The notes below the pieces were generated by a model. It did not search any database and was not told the origin of the DNA. It saw nothing but the letters and a program-made list of their open reading frames with translations. Source: CAKOSP01 sp964404455 (GTDB lineage Bacteria > Bacillota_I > Bacilli_A > RF39 > UBA660). From it: 12,956 nt of DNA. Within the stretch, counting starts at the first letter, position 1; every line of letters starts with the position of its first letter. Positions 1-6,255 of the stretch are shown here, piece by piece. Where the stretch lies: the NCBI GenBank assembly GCA_964404455.1, contig CAYOJY010000022.1:1-12956 (forward strand), read 5' to 3'. The translations under genes and the position numbers were made by a program.

Positions 1-172
1 TTATGGGTTTACCTTCCACAAAATATAATTTATCAGTTGTTTTTGATTCTACATTAATATTAGTACTTGATCCGGCGCCAAAATTAACGATAAAATAAGC
101 AAAAGTTACTCCTAAAAACGTTAGAAGGAATGCTGTTATAGCTATGATGCCATGTATTTTTTTAGTTTCCAA
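1..172 (-). CDS. Secreted protein with SipW-cognate-like signal region (partial, C-terminus off window)
   Basis: Only the first 57 codons are present and the gene runs off the left edge. The N-terminus is a short basic stretch followed by a hydrophobic segment (about residues 8-31) ending in the motif GVTFAYF. That motif resembles the SipW-cognate signal class of TasA/camelysin-type fibre proteins, whose precursors carry an aromatic motif near the cleavage site. After it comes a Ser/Thr/Asn-rich extracellular-looking stretch. The start is TTG: the in-frame codon six positions upstream is TAG, no ATG is available, and a strong AGGAAGAAGG site lies 7 bases before the TTG. It has its own promoter (196-224). 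It is probably a small exported or surface-fibre protein, but the mature domain is not visible, so no function is assigned. Confidence 0.6.
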   Translation of the reverse strand, partial: METKKIHGIIAITAFLLTFLGVTFAYFIVNFGAGSSTNINVESKTTDKLYFVEGKPI

Positions 173-195
173 TTTATTACCTTCTTCCTATTATC

Positions 196-224
196 AATAT
201 ACTATATATTATTACCTTTTTCAA
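196..224 (-). promoter_or_regulatory. Sigma-A-type promoter for the leftmost gene
   Basis: On the minus strand TTGAAA (224-219) is followed after exactly 17 bases by TATATT (201-196). The predicted transcription start is near 189, giving a leader of under 20 bases that carries little more than the AGGAAGAAGG ribosome site. This is the only promoter in the window with a good -35 box. Confidence 0.6.
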
Positions 225-337
225 TATTATTTATTTATTTAAAATCAAGAATAATTTAATACACATATTTTTAATTATTTATAGTACTATAAGCATTATT
301 GCTAATTTAATATGTAATAAGCTTAATTCTAACTTTA

Positions 338-925
338 CTATTTAGCATTCTTAATAAAGATTTTACTTAAAAGATTACTAATGAGATAAGCAAATAAAAT
401 CATGATAAATATTTTGATTAAAATTATAGGATTAGTTAAACTTTCAATTAAATTTGTCCCAACAAATCCCCAAAAATAAACCATAAACACTTTACCAACT
501 AGTAAGGATATAAAATAATTTTTGGCTGGGATATCACTTAAACCAGCAATTACATTTAAAGCAAAAGCTGGTGTGAAAGGAATAGCCATTAAAATTGTTA
601 ATTGCTGAATATTTAATTTATTTACATAATTATAACTTTTGTTTAACATTTCTATTTTTTTAGTTACTCTTAAAAAATATTTGTGAAGTCCTTTTCTTAT
701 TACGAAAAAAGCCAGCATACATCCTATAATGGTAAAAGCCCAGGAAATAAAAAACCCCATAAATGATCCGAAAATTATAAAATTAATAGCAATAAAAATA
801 AAAAGAGGTAAGACCGGAAAAATTGATTCCAATATAATTAATAAACATGATAAAAAGGGAGCGTAAATTCCCATGTAATCTAAAATATAATCTATGTAAT
901 CGCTAATTAGAGGAAATATTTCCAT
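338..925 (-). CDS. TVP38/TMEM64 (DedA/VTT superfamily) membrane protein
   Basis: A 195-residue, strongly hydrophobic protein. The family pattern is visible: an acidic-Pro motif ESIFPVLP (33-40) in the first re-entrant region and PFTPAFALNVIAG (116-128) in the second, each flanked by membrane helices, plus a C-terminal helix (about 166-186). Length is normal for the family. VTT-domain proteins are proposed to act as proton-coupled lipid (undecaprenyl-phosphate or phospholipid) transporters or flippases; this is family knowledge, not visible here. The Arg that often precedes the second Pro motif is replaced by Ala-Ile (114-115), so substrate handling may differ. The ATG start has a modest GAAGTGAT site and a TATAAT box 20 bases upstream. 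It is not obviously part of the secretion operon and looks like an ordinary chromosomal gene. Confidence 0.85.
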   Translation of the reverse strand: MEIFPLISDYIDYILDYMGIYAPFLSCLLIILESIFPVLPLFIFIAINFIIFGSFMGFFISWAFTIIGCMLAFFVIRKGLHKYFLRVTKKIEMLNKSYNYVNKLNIQQLTILMAIPFTPAFALNVIAGLSDIPAKNYFISLLVGKVFMVYFWGFVGTNLIESLTNPIILIKIFIMILFAYLISNLLSKIFIKNAK

Positions 926-945
926 ATATAATCACTTCATTTATT

Positions 946-951
946 ATTATA
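946..951 (-). promoter_or_regulatory. -10 box (TATAAT) for the TVP38-family gene
   Basis: A consensus TATAAT on the minus strand ends 20 bases before the ATG at 925. No consensus -35 is present at 16-18 bases; TTGGGT at 976-971 is 19 bases away. The box directly abuts one arm of the 952-1000 inverted repeat, so this promoter may be regulated. Confidence 0.45.
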
Positions 952-1000
952 CACTATTTTCTGAGTGGTTACCCAAAAATGTTTAAAAATTAAAATAGTG
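952..1000. repeat. 9-bp perfect inverted repeat next to the TVP38-gene promoter
   Basis: CACTATTTT (952-960) and AAAATAGTG (992-1000) are perfect reverse complements separated by 31 bases. The left arm touches the -10 box of the TVP38-family gene. The right arm lies 6 bases beyond the rhodanese stop codon. There is no U-tract after either arm, so it does not look like a terminator. It could be a two-site operator or an RNA stem. Confidence 0.4.
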
Positions 1001-1006
1001 ATAGTT

Positions 1007-1261
1007 TTAATTATTCACTAATGTTACATCATAACCATAATATTCTAAAGTAATAACAGCTTTTTTACTAAGCAATCCCTTTTTACATGTTATAAAATAT
1101 TTTTGATTTTTATTTAAATATTTTTTATGATTATATATTAATTTATCACTATGAATATTGATACTACTCAAATGATGACTTTTTTCATACTCTATTGGAT
1201 GTTGAACATCGATTAATAATCCCATATGAGGACTATATTCTTTTATATTAATTGTTTTCAT
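1007..1261 (-). CDS. Compact single-domain rhodanese-like protein
   Basis: An 84-residue cytosolic protein with a reduced rhodanese fold. LIDVQHPIEYEKSHH (16-30) matches the conserved Asp-Val-Arg / Glu-Tyr / Gly-His region, and the active-site loop is C59-K-K-G-L-L-S65, which fits the CxxGxxS/R persulfide loop and is followed by the usual helix and a Gly-Tyr-x-Val strand. The catalytic Cys is intact, so sulfur (thiosulfate or persulfide) transfer is plausible. It is shorter than the usual 100 residues, with compressed central loops, and the normal DVR arginine is Gln20. The ATG has a GAGGG site 5 bases upstream. It lies just beyond the terminator of the secretion operon, so its transcription comes either from read-through or from a promoter I cannot identify. 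Confidence 0.75.
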   Translation of the reverse strand: MKTINIKEYSPHMGLLIDVQHPIEYEKSHHLSSINIHSDKLIYNHKKYLNKNQKYFITCKKGLLSKKAVITLEYYGYDVTLVNN

Positions 1262-1287
1262 TTCATCCCTCTATATAGTTTATTCAA

Positions 1288-1313
1288 ATAAAAAAAAGAT
1301 GACTAAGCATCTT
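1288..1313 (-). terminator. Intrinsic terminator of the type IV secretion operon
   Basis: On the minus strand the stem AAGATG / CATCTT with loop CTTAGT is followed by a run of eight T residues (1297-1290). The loop contains the TAG stop codon (1305-1303) of the coupling-protein gene. The hairpin therefore forms within the last codons of that gene, leaving no 3' untranslated spacer. Confidence 0.75.
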
Positions 1314-3432
1314 CATCAAAAAAATCATCAAAAAATTCATCATCACTAACAATATTATCCCCAACTATCCGACTATCAACATCTATATTAATTTTCGGCT
1401 TTTGTTGAACTTTATCAGGCAATTCTACTTTAGGTTTAGATTTAGCAGTTGGTACCTCTAATTGTGGTGAAACTGTTTTTTTATTCACTTGTTCTTGTTT
1501 TTCTTGATCTTCAAGTTCTTTTATTTTTTTGTCAATATCTCTCATCATTGCATCAATATCTAAATCACTAATTTGTTTTTGAGGCATAAATGGATTAATT
1601 AACGGTTGATTCATTCCTATATTATTTCCCAAAGAACCAACTCCGGCATTAGAGCCAAAGGGAGGATATCCCATATGAGGACTGCCAGATAATACAGAAT
1701 TCGGCATTTCTAAAGCTCGTTTCTTTTTTTCTTCAGTAACATATTTTTTAACATCAAATATTTCTACTTCGCGCATTTTTCTATTTGGATAACTTGAAGG
1801 GAAAAATTCTTCACCCCACTCAATTTTAAAATTAGGCTTTAATTGAGTTTTAAATGGATTAGTTCGTAAACGAATAATAATTGCTTGAAATAGTTTTAAT
1901 TTTTGGAGATCCGATACAGTTATTAATGGGGTTGAAGCTGTTTTATCTTTTTCTTTAGATTTTACTTCTCCACACATTTTACTTATTTCTTCCAAAGCTT
2001 TTAATTCTGTACTAATTAAATATATTAAATTACTGCAATTTCCTTTAATAACTTCAGCAACATGTTCGCCATAAACCTCGCTAAGCTGAGCATAATTTTG
2101 AATAATAAAAGTAAAACGAATATCTCTACTTCTTGCTGCTGAAATCATCGAATCAACATCTTTTAATGGCGGCATATTGGCAAACTCATCTAGAATAAAA
2201 TTTGTCCGATATTCTAATTTTCCCCCATTTTCATGAGCAACATCAATTAAAGTTTCATAACACTGTTTAATAAATATAGTCATTAAACTGTGATATGTTT
2301 TTTTCTCGTCATGAATTACTAAAAAAACTGCAGTCTTTTTTTTGCCAATATCACGCATGTCAAAATCACTGTAAGCAAGCATTTCACTTAAATTTTCAGT
2401 TGAGGAAAATAATCTTATTTTTTGTCTAAATGTTGATAAAATACTCCCCTTTGTGTCCGAGGGTGCACTAATGGTTGATGAAGCAAAAATATACGGGCTT
2501 GAACTTTCACCTTTTAAAGTAAAATATTCTTTAATGTAAGTACTATTGGCAGCATATCTTTCTTCTCCTATGGTACTCATTACATTAATACTGTTTAAAT
2601 TTACTTCCGGTTCTTTAGCGTCTTGAAATAATCCTAGAGCTAAACCAGCAAAATAATCAGCTGATGTTTTTTCCCAAAATGGATCATTTTTATTTGCTTG
2701 ATCATATAAGATATTTAAAGCGACGTCATTTAACAATTCCGTTGCTTTATCTATTTTTTTTTCTTTATAATAGTGATAAGGCAACGCTAAAGGATTCCAA
2801 GCATTTCCTTTTTGCGGATCTCTAAAATTTAATAAAACAATATTATAACCTTTTGATTTTAAATTCTCAGCTGTGTAGCGATAAATTTCTCCTTTGGGAT
2901 CGGTTATAATCATACTTTCGCCTTTTCGCCCTAATATATTAACCATTGGTTTAACTAAACATTCAGTTTTACCTGAACCCGTTGAGCCAATTACCAGGTT
3001 ATGATATTCACCATTATCCACATAAATATTCTTACCATCATTAATTAGAGGCACTCCTGATGCATTAATTTCTTTATTTAGGGGATCAACTTTTACAACA
3101 TCTTTTTGAGTAATTATTTCTTTTTCTTTAGCCCATCTTGCATATCCATCACTACTTTTACCTTCAAATTTTAATCCAACTCCTGGACCTTTTTCTTTAT
3201 TAAAAATATAAGACGATACACTGGTAAAAACAATAACCTGCGCCGCAAAAAACAAAATTAATGTTGCGGTTAAATATGGGGGAAGAAAAGCTTTAAATGG
3301 TACTAATCCATAAAAAACTCCTTCATTAGCAAATGAAGCGAAATTTAATACTACGACTGAACATAAATATAATAAAACAATCGAATATATAATAAATAAT
3401 ACAAAGTCTTTTGATTCAATTTTAAACTTCAT
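1303..3432 (-). CDS. VirD4/TraG-type type IV coupling protein ATPase
   Basis: A 709-residue inner-membrane ATPase that would recruit substrate (DNA-relaxase or protein) to the secretion channel. Two N-terminal membrane helices (about 10-32 and 51-75) precede the motor domain. Walker A is GSTGSGKT (149-156) and Walker B is FILDEFAN (412-419), with D415/E416. After it come the typical PPL-KDV and AARSRDIRF stretches and the QNYAQL sensor-like motif (445-450), all hallmarks of the Gram-positive TraG/VirD4 family. The tail beyond about 560 is a non-conserved linker with Gly/Asn/Pro-rich sequence (580-615), a short predicted coiled coil (about 628-650), a Pro/Lys/Val stretch and a strongly acidic end DDEFFDDFFDEDA. 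Acidic tails of VirD4 proteins can bind substrates, so this may be a docking surface (inference). The ATG has an AAGAAGG site 6 bases upstream. It is the last gene of the operon. Confidence 0.93.
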   Translation of the reverse strand: MKFKIESKDFVLFIIYSIVLLYLCSVVVLNFASFANEGVFYGLVPFKAFLPPYLTATLILFFAAQVIVFTSVSSYIFNKEKGPGVGLKFEGKSSDGYARWAKEKEIITQKDVVKVDPLNKEINASGVPLINDGKNIYVDNGEYHNLVIGSTGSGKTECLVKPMVNILGRKGESMIITDPKGEIYRYTAENLKSKGYNIVLLNFRDPQKGNAWNPLALPYHYYKEKKIDKATELLNDVALNILYDQANKNDPFWEKTSADYFAGLALGLFQDAKEPEVNLNSINVMSTIGEERYAANSTYIKEYFTLKGESSSPYIFASSTISAPSDTKGSILSTFRQKIRLFSSTENLSEMLAYSDFDMRDIGKKKTAVFLVIHDEKKTYHSLMTIFIKQCYETLIDVAHENGGKLEYRTNFILDEFANMPPLKDVDSMISAARSRDIRFTFIIQNYAQLSEVYGEHVAEVIKGNCSNLIYLISTELKALEEISKMCGEVKSKEKDKTASTPLITVSDLQKLKLFQAIIIRLRTNPFKTQLKPNFKIEWGEEFFPSSYPNRKMREVEIFDVKKYVTEEKKKRALEMPNSVLSGSPHMGYPPFGSNAGVGSLGNNIGMNQPLINPFMPQKQISDLDIDAMMRDIDKKIKELEDQEKQEQVNKKTVSPQLEVPTAKSKPKVELPDKVQQKPKINIDVDSRIVGDNIVSDDEFFDDFFDEDA

Positions 3433-3458
3433 ACAAGCCTTCTTTCAAATATAACTAT

Positions 3459-3464
3459 ATTATA
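3459..3464 (-). promoter_or_regulatory. Possible internal -10 box before the coupling-protein gene
   Basis: The 54-base gap upstream of the coupling-protein gene, the longest inside the operon, contains TATAAT on the minus strand 26 bases before the ATG. No -35 or extended -10 element accompanies it, and the surroundings are almost pure A/T, so this may be chance. If real it would let the coupling ATPase be made independently of the channel. Confidence 0.25.
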
Positions 3465-3486
3465 CTATAAAATTTTATTTATAGCA

Positions 3487-3993
3487 TTACTCTTCTAATA
3501 ATTTTTCAATTTTAACGGTATAATCTAAAACTGCATCAATAGAAAAAATATATCGATATGTGTTATCTTCTAAATAAATTTCTTCTTCACTTTTGATTTG
3601 TTGATAATTAATAACTTTAGATTCTCTTTCCAGGACATATTCATCAGGTAAACTTTTTATTTTTTTAAAAGCTTCTTCTTTATTATTTAAATAAAGTAAT
3701 TTGAAATGCTGATAATATAAATTGGCAATATCCCCTGTGGAAGCCTGATAATTTTTATATGTATTAAATGATGATTTTTTAATATATTTATCTGGTTCAT
3801 CTTGCGGATTAAAATTTTTATTAATAATTTCTAAATCATCAATATCAATAATATTAGTGCCATTTCCACTGTCGCCATTACTTGGATTAGGTTCGGAATC
3901 ATTTTTTTCGATATTATAATTATAAATGAAAAAAATCATCATAATAATTATAAAAACCGTAATAATAACTCCATTTATTACTTTATTATTCAT
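3487..3993 (-). CDS. Single-pass membrane protein, possible NTF2-like/VirB8-type T4SS component
   Basis: 168 residues. A short cytosolic N-terminus leads into one membrane helix (about 6-24), then a flexible Asn/Gly/Ser/Pro linker (about 30-47) and a soluble outer domain (about 55-168). The segment DIANLYYQHFKLLYLNNKEEAF (88-109) looks like the first helix pair of an NTF2-like fold, followed by predicted strands. An N-terminal anchor plus NTF2-like domain is the architecture of VirB8/TcpC/ConB-type channel proteins, but I see no family-specific motif, so this is inference from architecture and position. The ATG has a GAAAGGA site and overlaps the end of the upstream gene by 8 bases, indicating translational coupling. 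It contains no cysteine, unlike other exported proteins of the operon. Confidence 0.6.
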   Translation of the reverse strand: MNNKVINGVIITVFIIIMMIFFIYNYNIEKNDSEPNPSNGDSGNGTNIIDIDDLEIINKNFNPQDEPDKYIKKSSFNTYKNYQASTGDIANLYYQHFKLLYLNNKEEAFKKIKSLPDEYVLERESKVINYQQIKSEEEIYLEDNTYRYIFSIDAVLDYTVKIEKLLEE

Positions 3994-4555
3994 TATTTAT
4001 TCCTTTCGTAAATATTTCTCCTTTAAAAGGTTCTACAGAAAATGTTAAATTTTTTTCATTTAAATAAACAATATTATAGACATCCACGGTTTTTACATCA
4101 CCAATATCCGCATCCATTATATCCTCAGATAAAATAGAATGAACATAATATATGGAAAACCCTTCTTTAAGTTTCTGGTAATAAACTTTTTCAGAAGATA
4201 TAGAAGAAAAACCATTATAAAAATTAATTTTATTAATTATATTTTCAGAAGTTATTTCATTTTTTTGAATATAATCTACACTTAAAAGATTATACACTGT
4301 ATCATATTTTTTTGAAAAAACATAACCATAATATTTATTTAAACAGTTAGTAATTGTAAAAAAACGGGAATGATCTTTTAAATCATATATTTCTGCCGAA
4401 TTATCATCATCATTATTATTATTATTATTATTTAAATAATTGTTACTGATATTATTACTTTTTTTATCATTAAGAACTATAACAACCGCTAATATGGTTA
4501 TTGCCAGAAATATTATACCTATTATTACTAATGTTTTTTGAGAAGTTTTATCCAT
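3986..4555 (-). CDS. Single-pass membrane protein, possible VirB8-like (NTF2-type) T4SS component
   Basis: 189 residues from the ATG at 4555: one membrane helix (about 9-28), a low-complexity Asn/Asp linker (34-52), then an outer domain (55-189). FFTITNCLNKYYGYVFSKKYDTVYNLLS (65-92) has the helix-turn-helix look of the start of an NTF2-like domain (a helix pair with acidic/aromatic spacing), followed by alternating predicted strands. This is the anchor-linker-NTF2 plan of VirB8-family proteins and matches the plan of the next gene, suggesting two diverged partners. The frame stays open to a TTG at 4579, but the AGAAAGGA site lies 7 bases before the ATG at 4555 and inside that longer frame, so the ATG is chosen. 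The family assignment is inferred; the sequence itself is not one I recognise. Confidence 0.6.
   Translation of the reverse strand: MDKTSQKTLVIIGIIFLAITILAVVIVLNDKKSNNISNNYLNNNNNNNDDDNSAEIYDLKDHSRFFTITNCLNKYYGYVFSKKYDTVYNLLSVDYIQKNEITSENIINKINFYNGFSSISSEKVYYQKLKEGFSIYYVHSILSEDIMDADIGDVKTVDVYNIVYLNEKNLTFSVEPFKGEIFTKGINNE
4403..4432. repeat. Trinucleotide microsatellite in the Asn/Asp linker
   Basis: ATC repeats pass into a run of ATT repeats on the plus strand, encoding the Asp/Asn tract of the VirB8-like protein's linker. Any slippage by whole repeats would keep the frame and change only linker length. Confidence 0.7.
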
Positions 4556-4562
4556 AAATTTT

Positions 4563-4570
4563 TCCTTTCT
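4563..4570 (-). promoter_or_regulatory. Ribosome binding site deciding the start of the VirB8-like gene
   Basis: AGAAAGGA on the minus strand lies 7 bases before the ATG at 4555 and overlaps the TAG stop of the upstream hydrolase gene (4571-4569). It supports the ATG over the upstream TTG at 4579 and implies coupling to the hydrolase gene. Confidence 0.65.
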
Positions 4571-6236
4571 ATAAATCAAAAATAAGTTTTCGGTAGTCTA
4601 AGCGAACTTTTACAATATAATATGTATAATCTGATTGTTCACAAATAATTGTGGGAACACATCCCTGTCCGCCACTACTTGAAGCACATTTATAATGATT
4701 ACCGCAACGTTTATTATAATATTCTTCAGTATAAGTTTCGCTTAAAAAGCCAGTATTTTTCCAATATTCAATATAAACACAACCGCCATCGCCCCAGCTA
4801 CCAGGATTGGCTAAATAATTGCCAAACCAACCATAAATCGATAAAATCCCCGATAAGGTGTCAGGAGGTCCATAACCATTCGGGTTACAACCAGCAGCTT
4901 TTCTTTCTTCATACCTTTTGATAATCATATTATAATAATTGGTTGAAGAGTTAGAATAACTATGCAAGAGTTCGGCAAAACGGATAACTCCATCTTCCAT
5001 ATTGGTAATATGCGGACCGTCATTACAACCTTCACCATTTGCAATACCAATTCCCCAAAAATTGTACCAATTATTACATTTAGCAAAACCACTTTCAATC
5101 GCCGCAAAGATAACAACTATTTCCGGGTTTAAATCTTTTTCGACGGATGTATCATAAATAATATCGGCATTTGTTAAAAAATTATTATAAAAATCACTTT
5201 TTTTATTTCCTGATAAAGTATTATGATAATTTTCCAAATGAGCTTGGAATTCACTTTTAGTTAATGAAGTTGTAAATAATGGTACCGCAGATGAATCATA
5301 ATCATAATTAATTGGCTTAGGTCGGGGTTTTGATACCGAAATGTAATCAAGAGGATCAACTGTATTTAAATAATTATTAGAGCCAATTCTTATTTCAAAA
5401 TGTAAATGAGTTCCTGTTGATCTTCCTGTATTTCCCATTTTACCTATTACTTGTCCTTGAATAACGTCATCCCCAACACTAACTTTTATACTATTAGAAT
5501 ATAAATGAGCATATAAAGTATATTCATTACTTCCGTGATCTATAATAATATAATCGCCATAACTAGAATTATTTTCAATTACCGTAATAACCGTTCCATC
5601 TTTGGCGGCAATTATTGGATATACATTATCAGGACTTTTAGCAATGTCAATTCCCGAGTGGAACTTTTTAGTACCTAAAAAAGGATCGCTTCTATAACCA
5701 AAACCGCTACTAACATAAGTAACACTAGGGTCGCCTATTGCTACTTCAACTCCCTCAATTTCTTCAACTTCTAAACTTCCCACGGGCCACCAATAAGCTT
5801 TATTATATCGATAATAATTCATTGATGTGCCATTTAAAGAATCTTCTTTTACCGCTAACATTATAATAAATATTATAAAAATTATTATTATTATTCCCGC
5901 TAAAATAGCTAAAACCCACGGATTTTTCAGGATTAAACCCCATATCTTTTTTTTGATTTTATCTTTTACAACTTGTTTAGCCTGGTTTGCAGCTAAATTT
6001 TTTATTGTTGAAATAGAGGATGGTTTCCTTTCAATTTCCTGGCTTTCTTCTGAAGGATTATCTGCGTCATTATTACTTAATGGCGTTGGAAAATCTTCTA
6101 TTTCTTCTTGGTTTGATTTTTGTTCCAGATTTTCCGCTTCTTCTTTGTTTTCATCTTCAACGAAAAAATGATTCGGATCTCTTTCGAATCTTTTATTTGG
6201 GTTATATAATAATTTATTGTTATTTTTTCGTTTCAA
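4569..6236 (-). CDS. Membrane-anchored bifunctional wall hydrolase: M23 peptidase plus lysozyme/glucosaminidase-like domain (VirB1-type)
   Basis: 555 residues. A long acidic, low-complexity cytosolic N-terminus (1-100) precedes one Ile-rich membrane helix (about 107-129). Outside is an M23 endopeptidase domain (about 172-300) with all metal/catalytic residues: H193 and D197 in HSGID, H244 in YAHL, and HLHFE (277-281). A second domain (about 345-510) carries AAIESGF with likely catalytic E381, and NFWGIGIANGEG (392-403), typical of glucosaminidase or transglycosylase-like folds. Such two-domain enzymes (compare CwlT, TcpG, Tn916 Orf14) cut peptidoglycan so the secretion channel can pass. The domain order here is peptidase first. 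Eight cysteines (387, 404, 450, 486, 511, 517, 526, 532) all lie in the C-terminal part. The start is TTG, with AGGTGAT 3 bases upstream and an in-frame TAA six codons earlier. Confidence 0.9.
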   Translation of the reverse strand: MKRKNNNKLLYNPNKRFERDPNHFFVEDENKEEAENLEQKSNQEEIEDFPTPLSNNDADNPSEESQEIERKPSSISTIKNLAANQAKQVVKDKIKKKIWGLILKNPWVLAILAGIIIIIFIIFIIMLAVKEDSLNGTSMNYYRYNKAYWWPVGSLEVEEIEGVEVAIGDPSVTYVSSGFGYRSDPFLGTKKFHSGIDIAKSPDNVYPIIAAKDGTVITVIENNSSYGDYIIIDHGSNEYTLYAHLYSNSIKVSVGDDVIQGQVIGKMGNTGRSTGTHLHFEIRIGSNNYLNTVDPLDYISVSKPRPKPINYDYDSSAVPLFTTSLTKSEFQAHLENYHNTLSGNKKSDFYNNFLTNADIIYDTSVEKDLNPEIVVIFAAIESGFAKCNNWYNFWGIGIANGEGCNDGPHITNMEDGVIRFAELLHSYSNSSTNYYNMIIKRYEERKAAGCNPNGYGPPDTLSGILSIYGWFGNYLANPGSWGDGGCVYIEYWKNTGFLSETYTEEYYNKRCGNHYKCASSSGGQGCVPTIICEQSDYTYYIVKVRLDYRKLIFDL

Positions 6237-6239
6237 AGA

Positions 6240-6246
6240 ATCACCT
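6240..6246 (-). promoter_or_regulatory. Ribosome binding site for the TTG start of the wall hydrolase
   Basis: AGGTGAT lies 3 bases before TTG (6236-6234) in the short gap after the VirB4 ATPase gene. No ATG or GTG start is available between this TTG and the in-frame upstream TAA, so the site fixes the unusual start. Confidence 0.6.
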
Positions 6247-6255
6247 ACTTCTTAA

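Noticed and set aside
1860..2220. Arginine codon reassignment (CGG or AGG), as reported for some uncultured Bacilli
   Set aside because: CGG occurs in the coupling protein just before Walker B (tyrosine-CGG-threonine-asparagine), where Arg suits the family. AGG and CGG are used sparingly at places compatible with Arg. Nothing here requires a non-standard reading.
4649..5116. Open frames on both strands overlapping the C-terminal half of the wall hydrolase
   Set aside because: The hydrolase frame contains recognisable catalytic motifs over this stretch; the others lack ribosome sites, domains and plausible composition.
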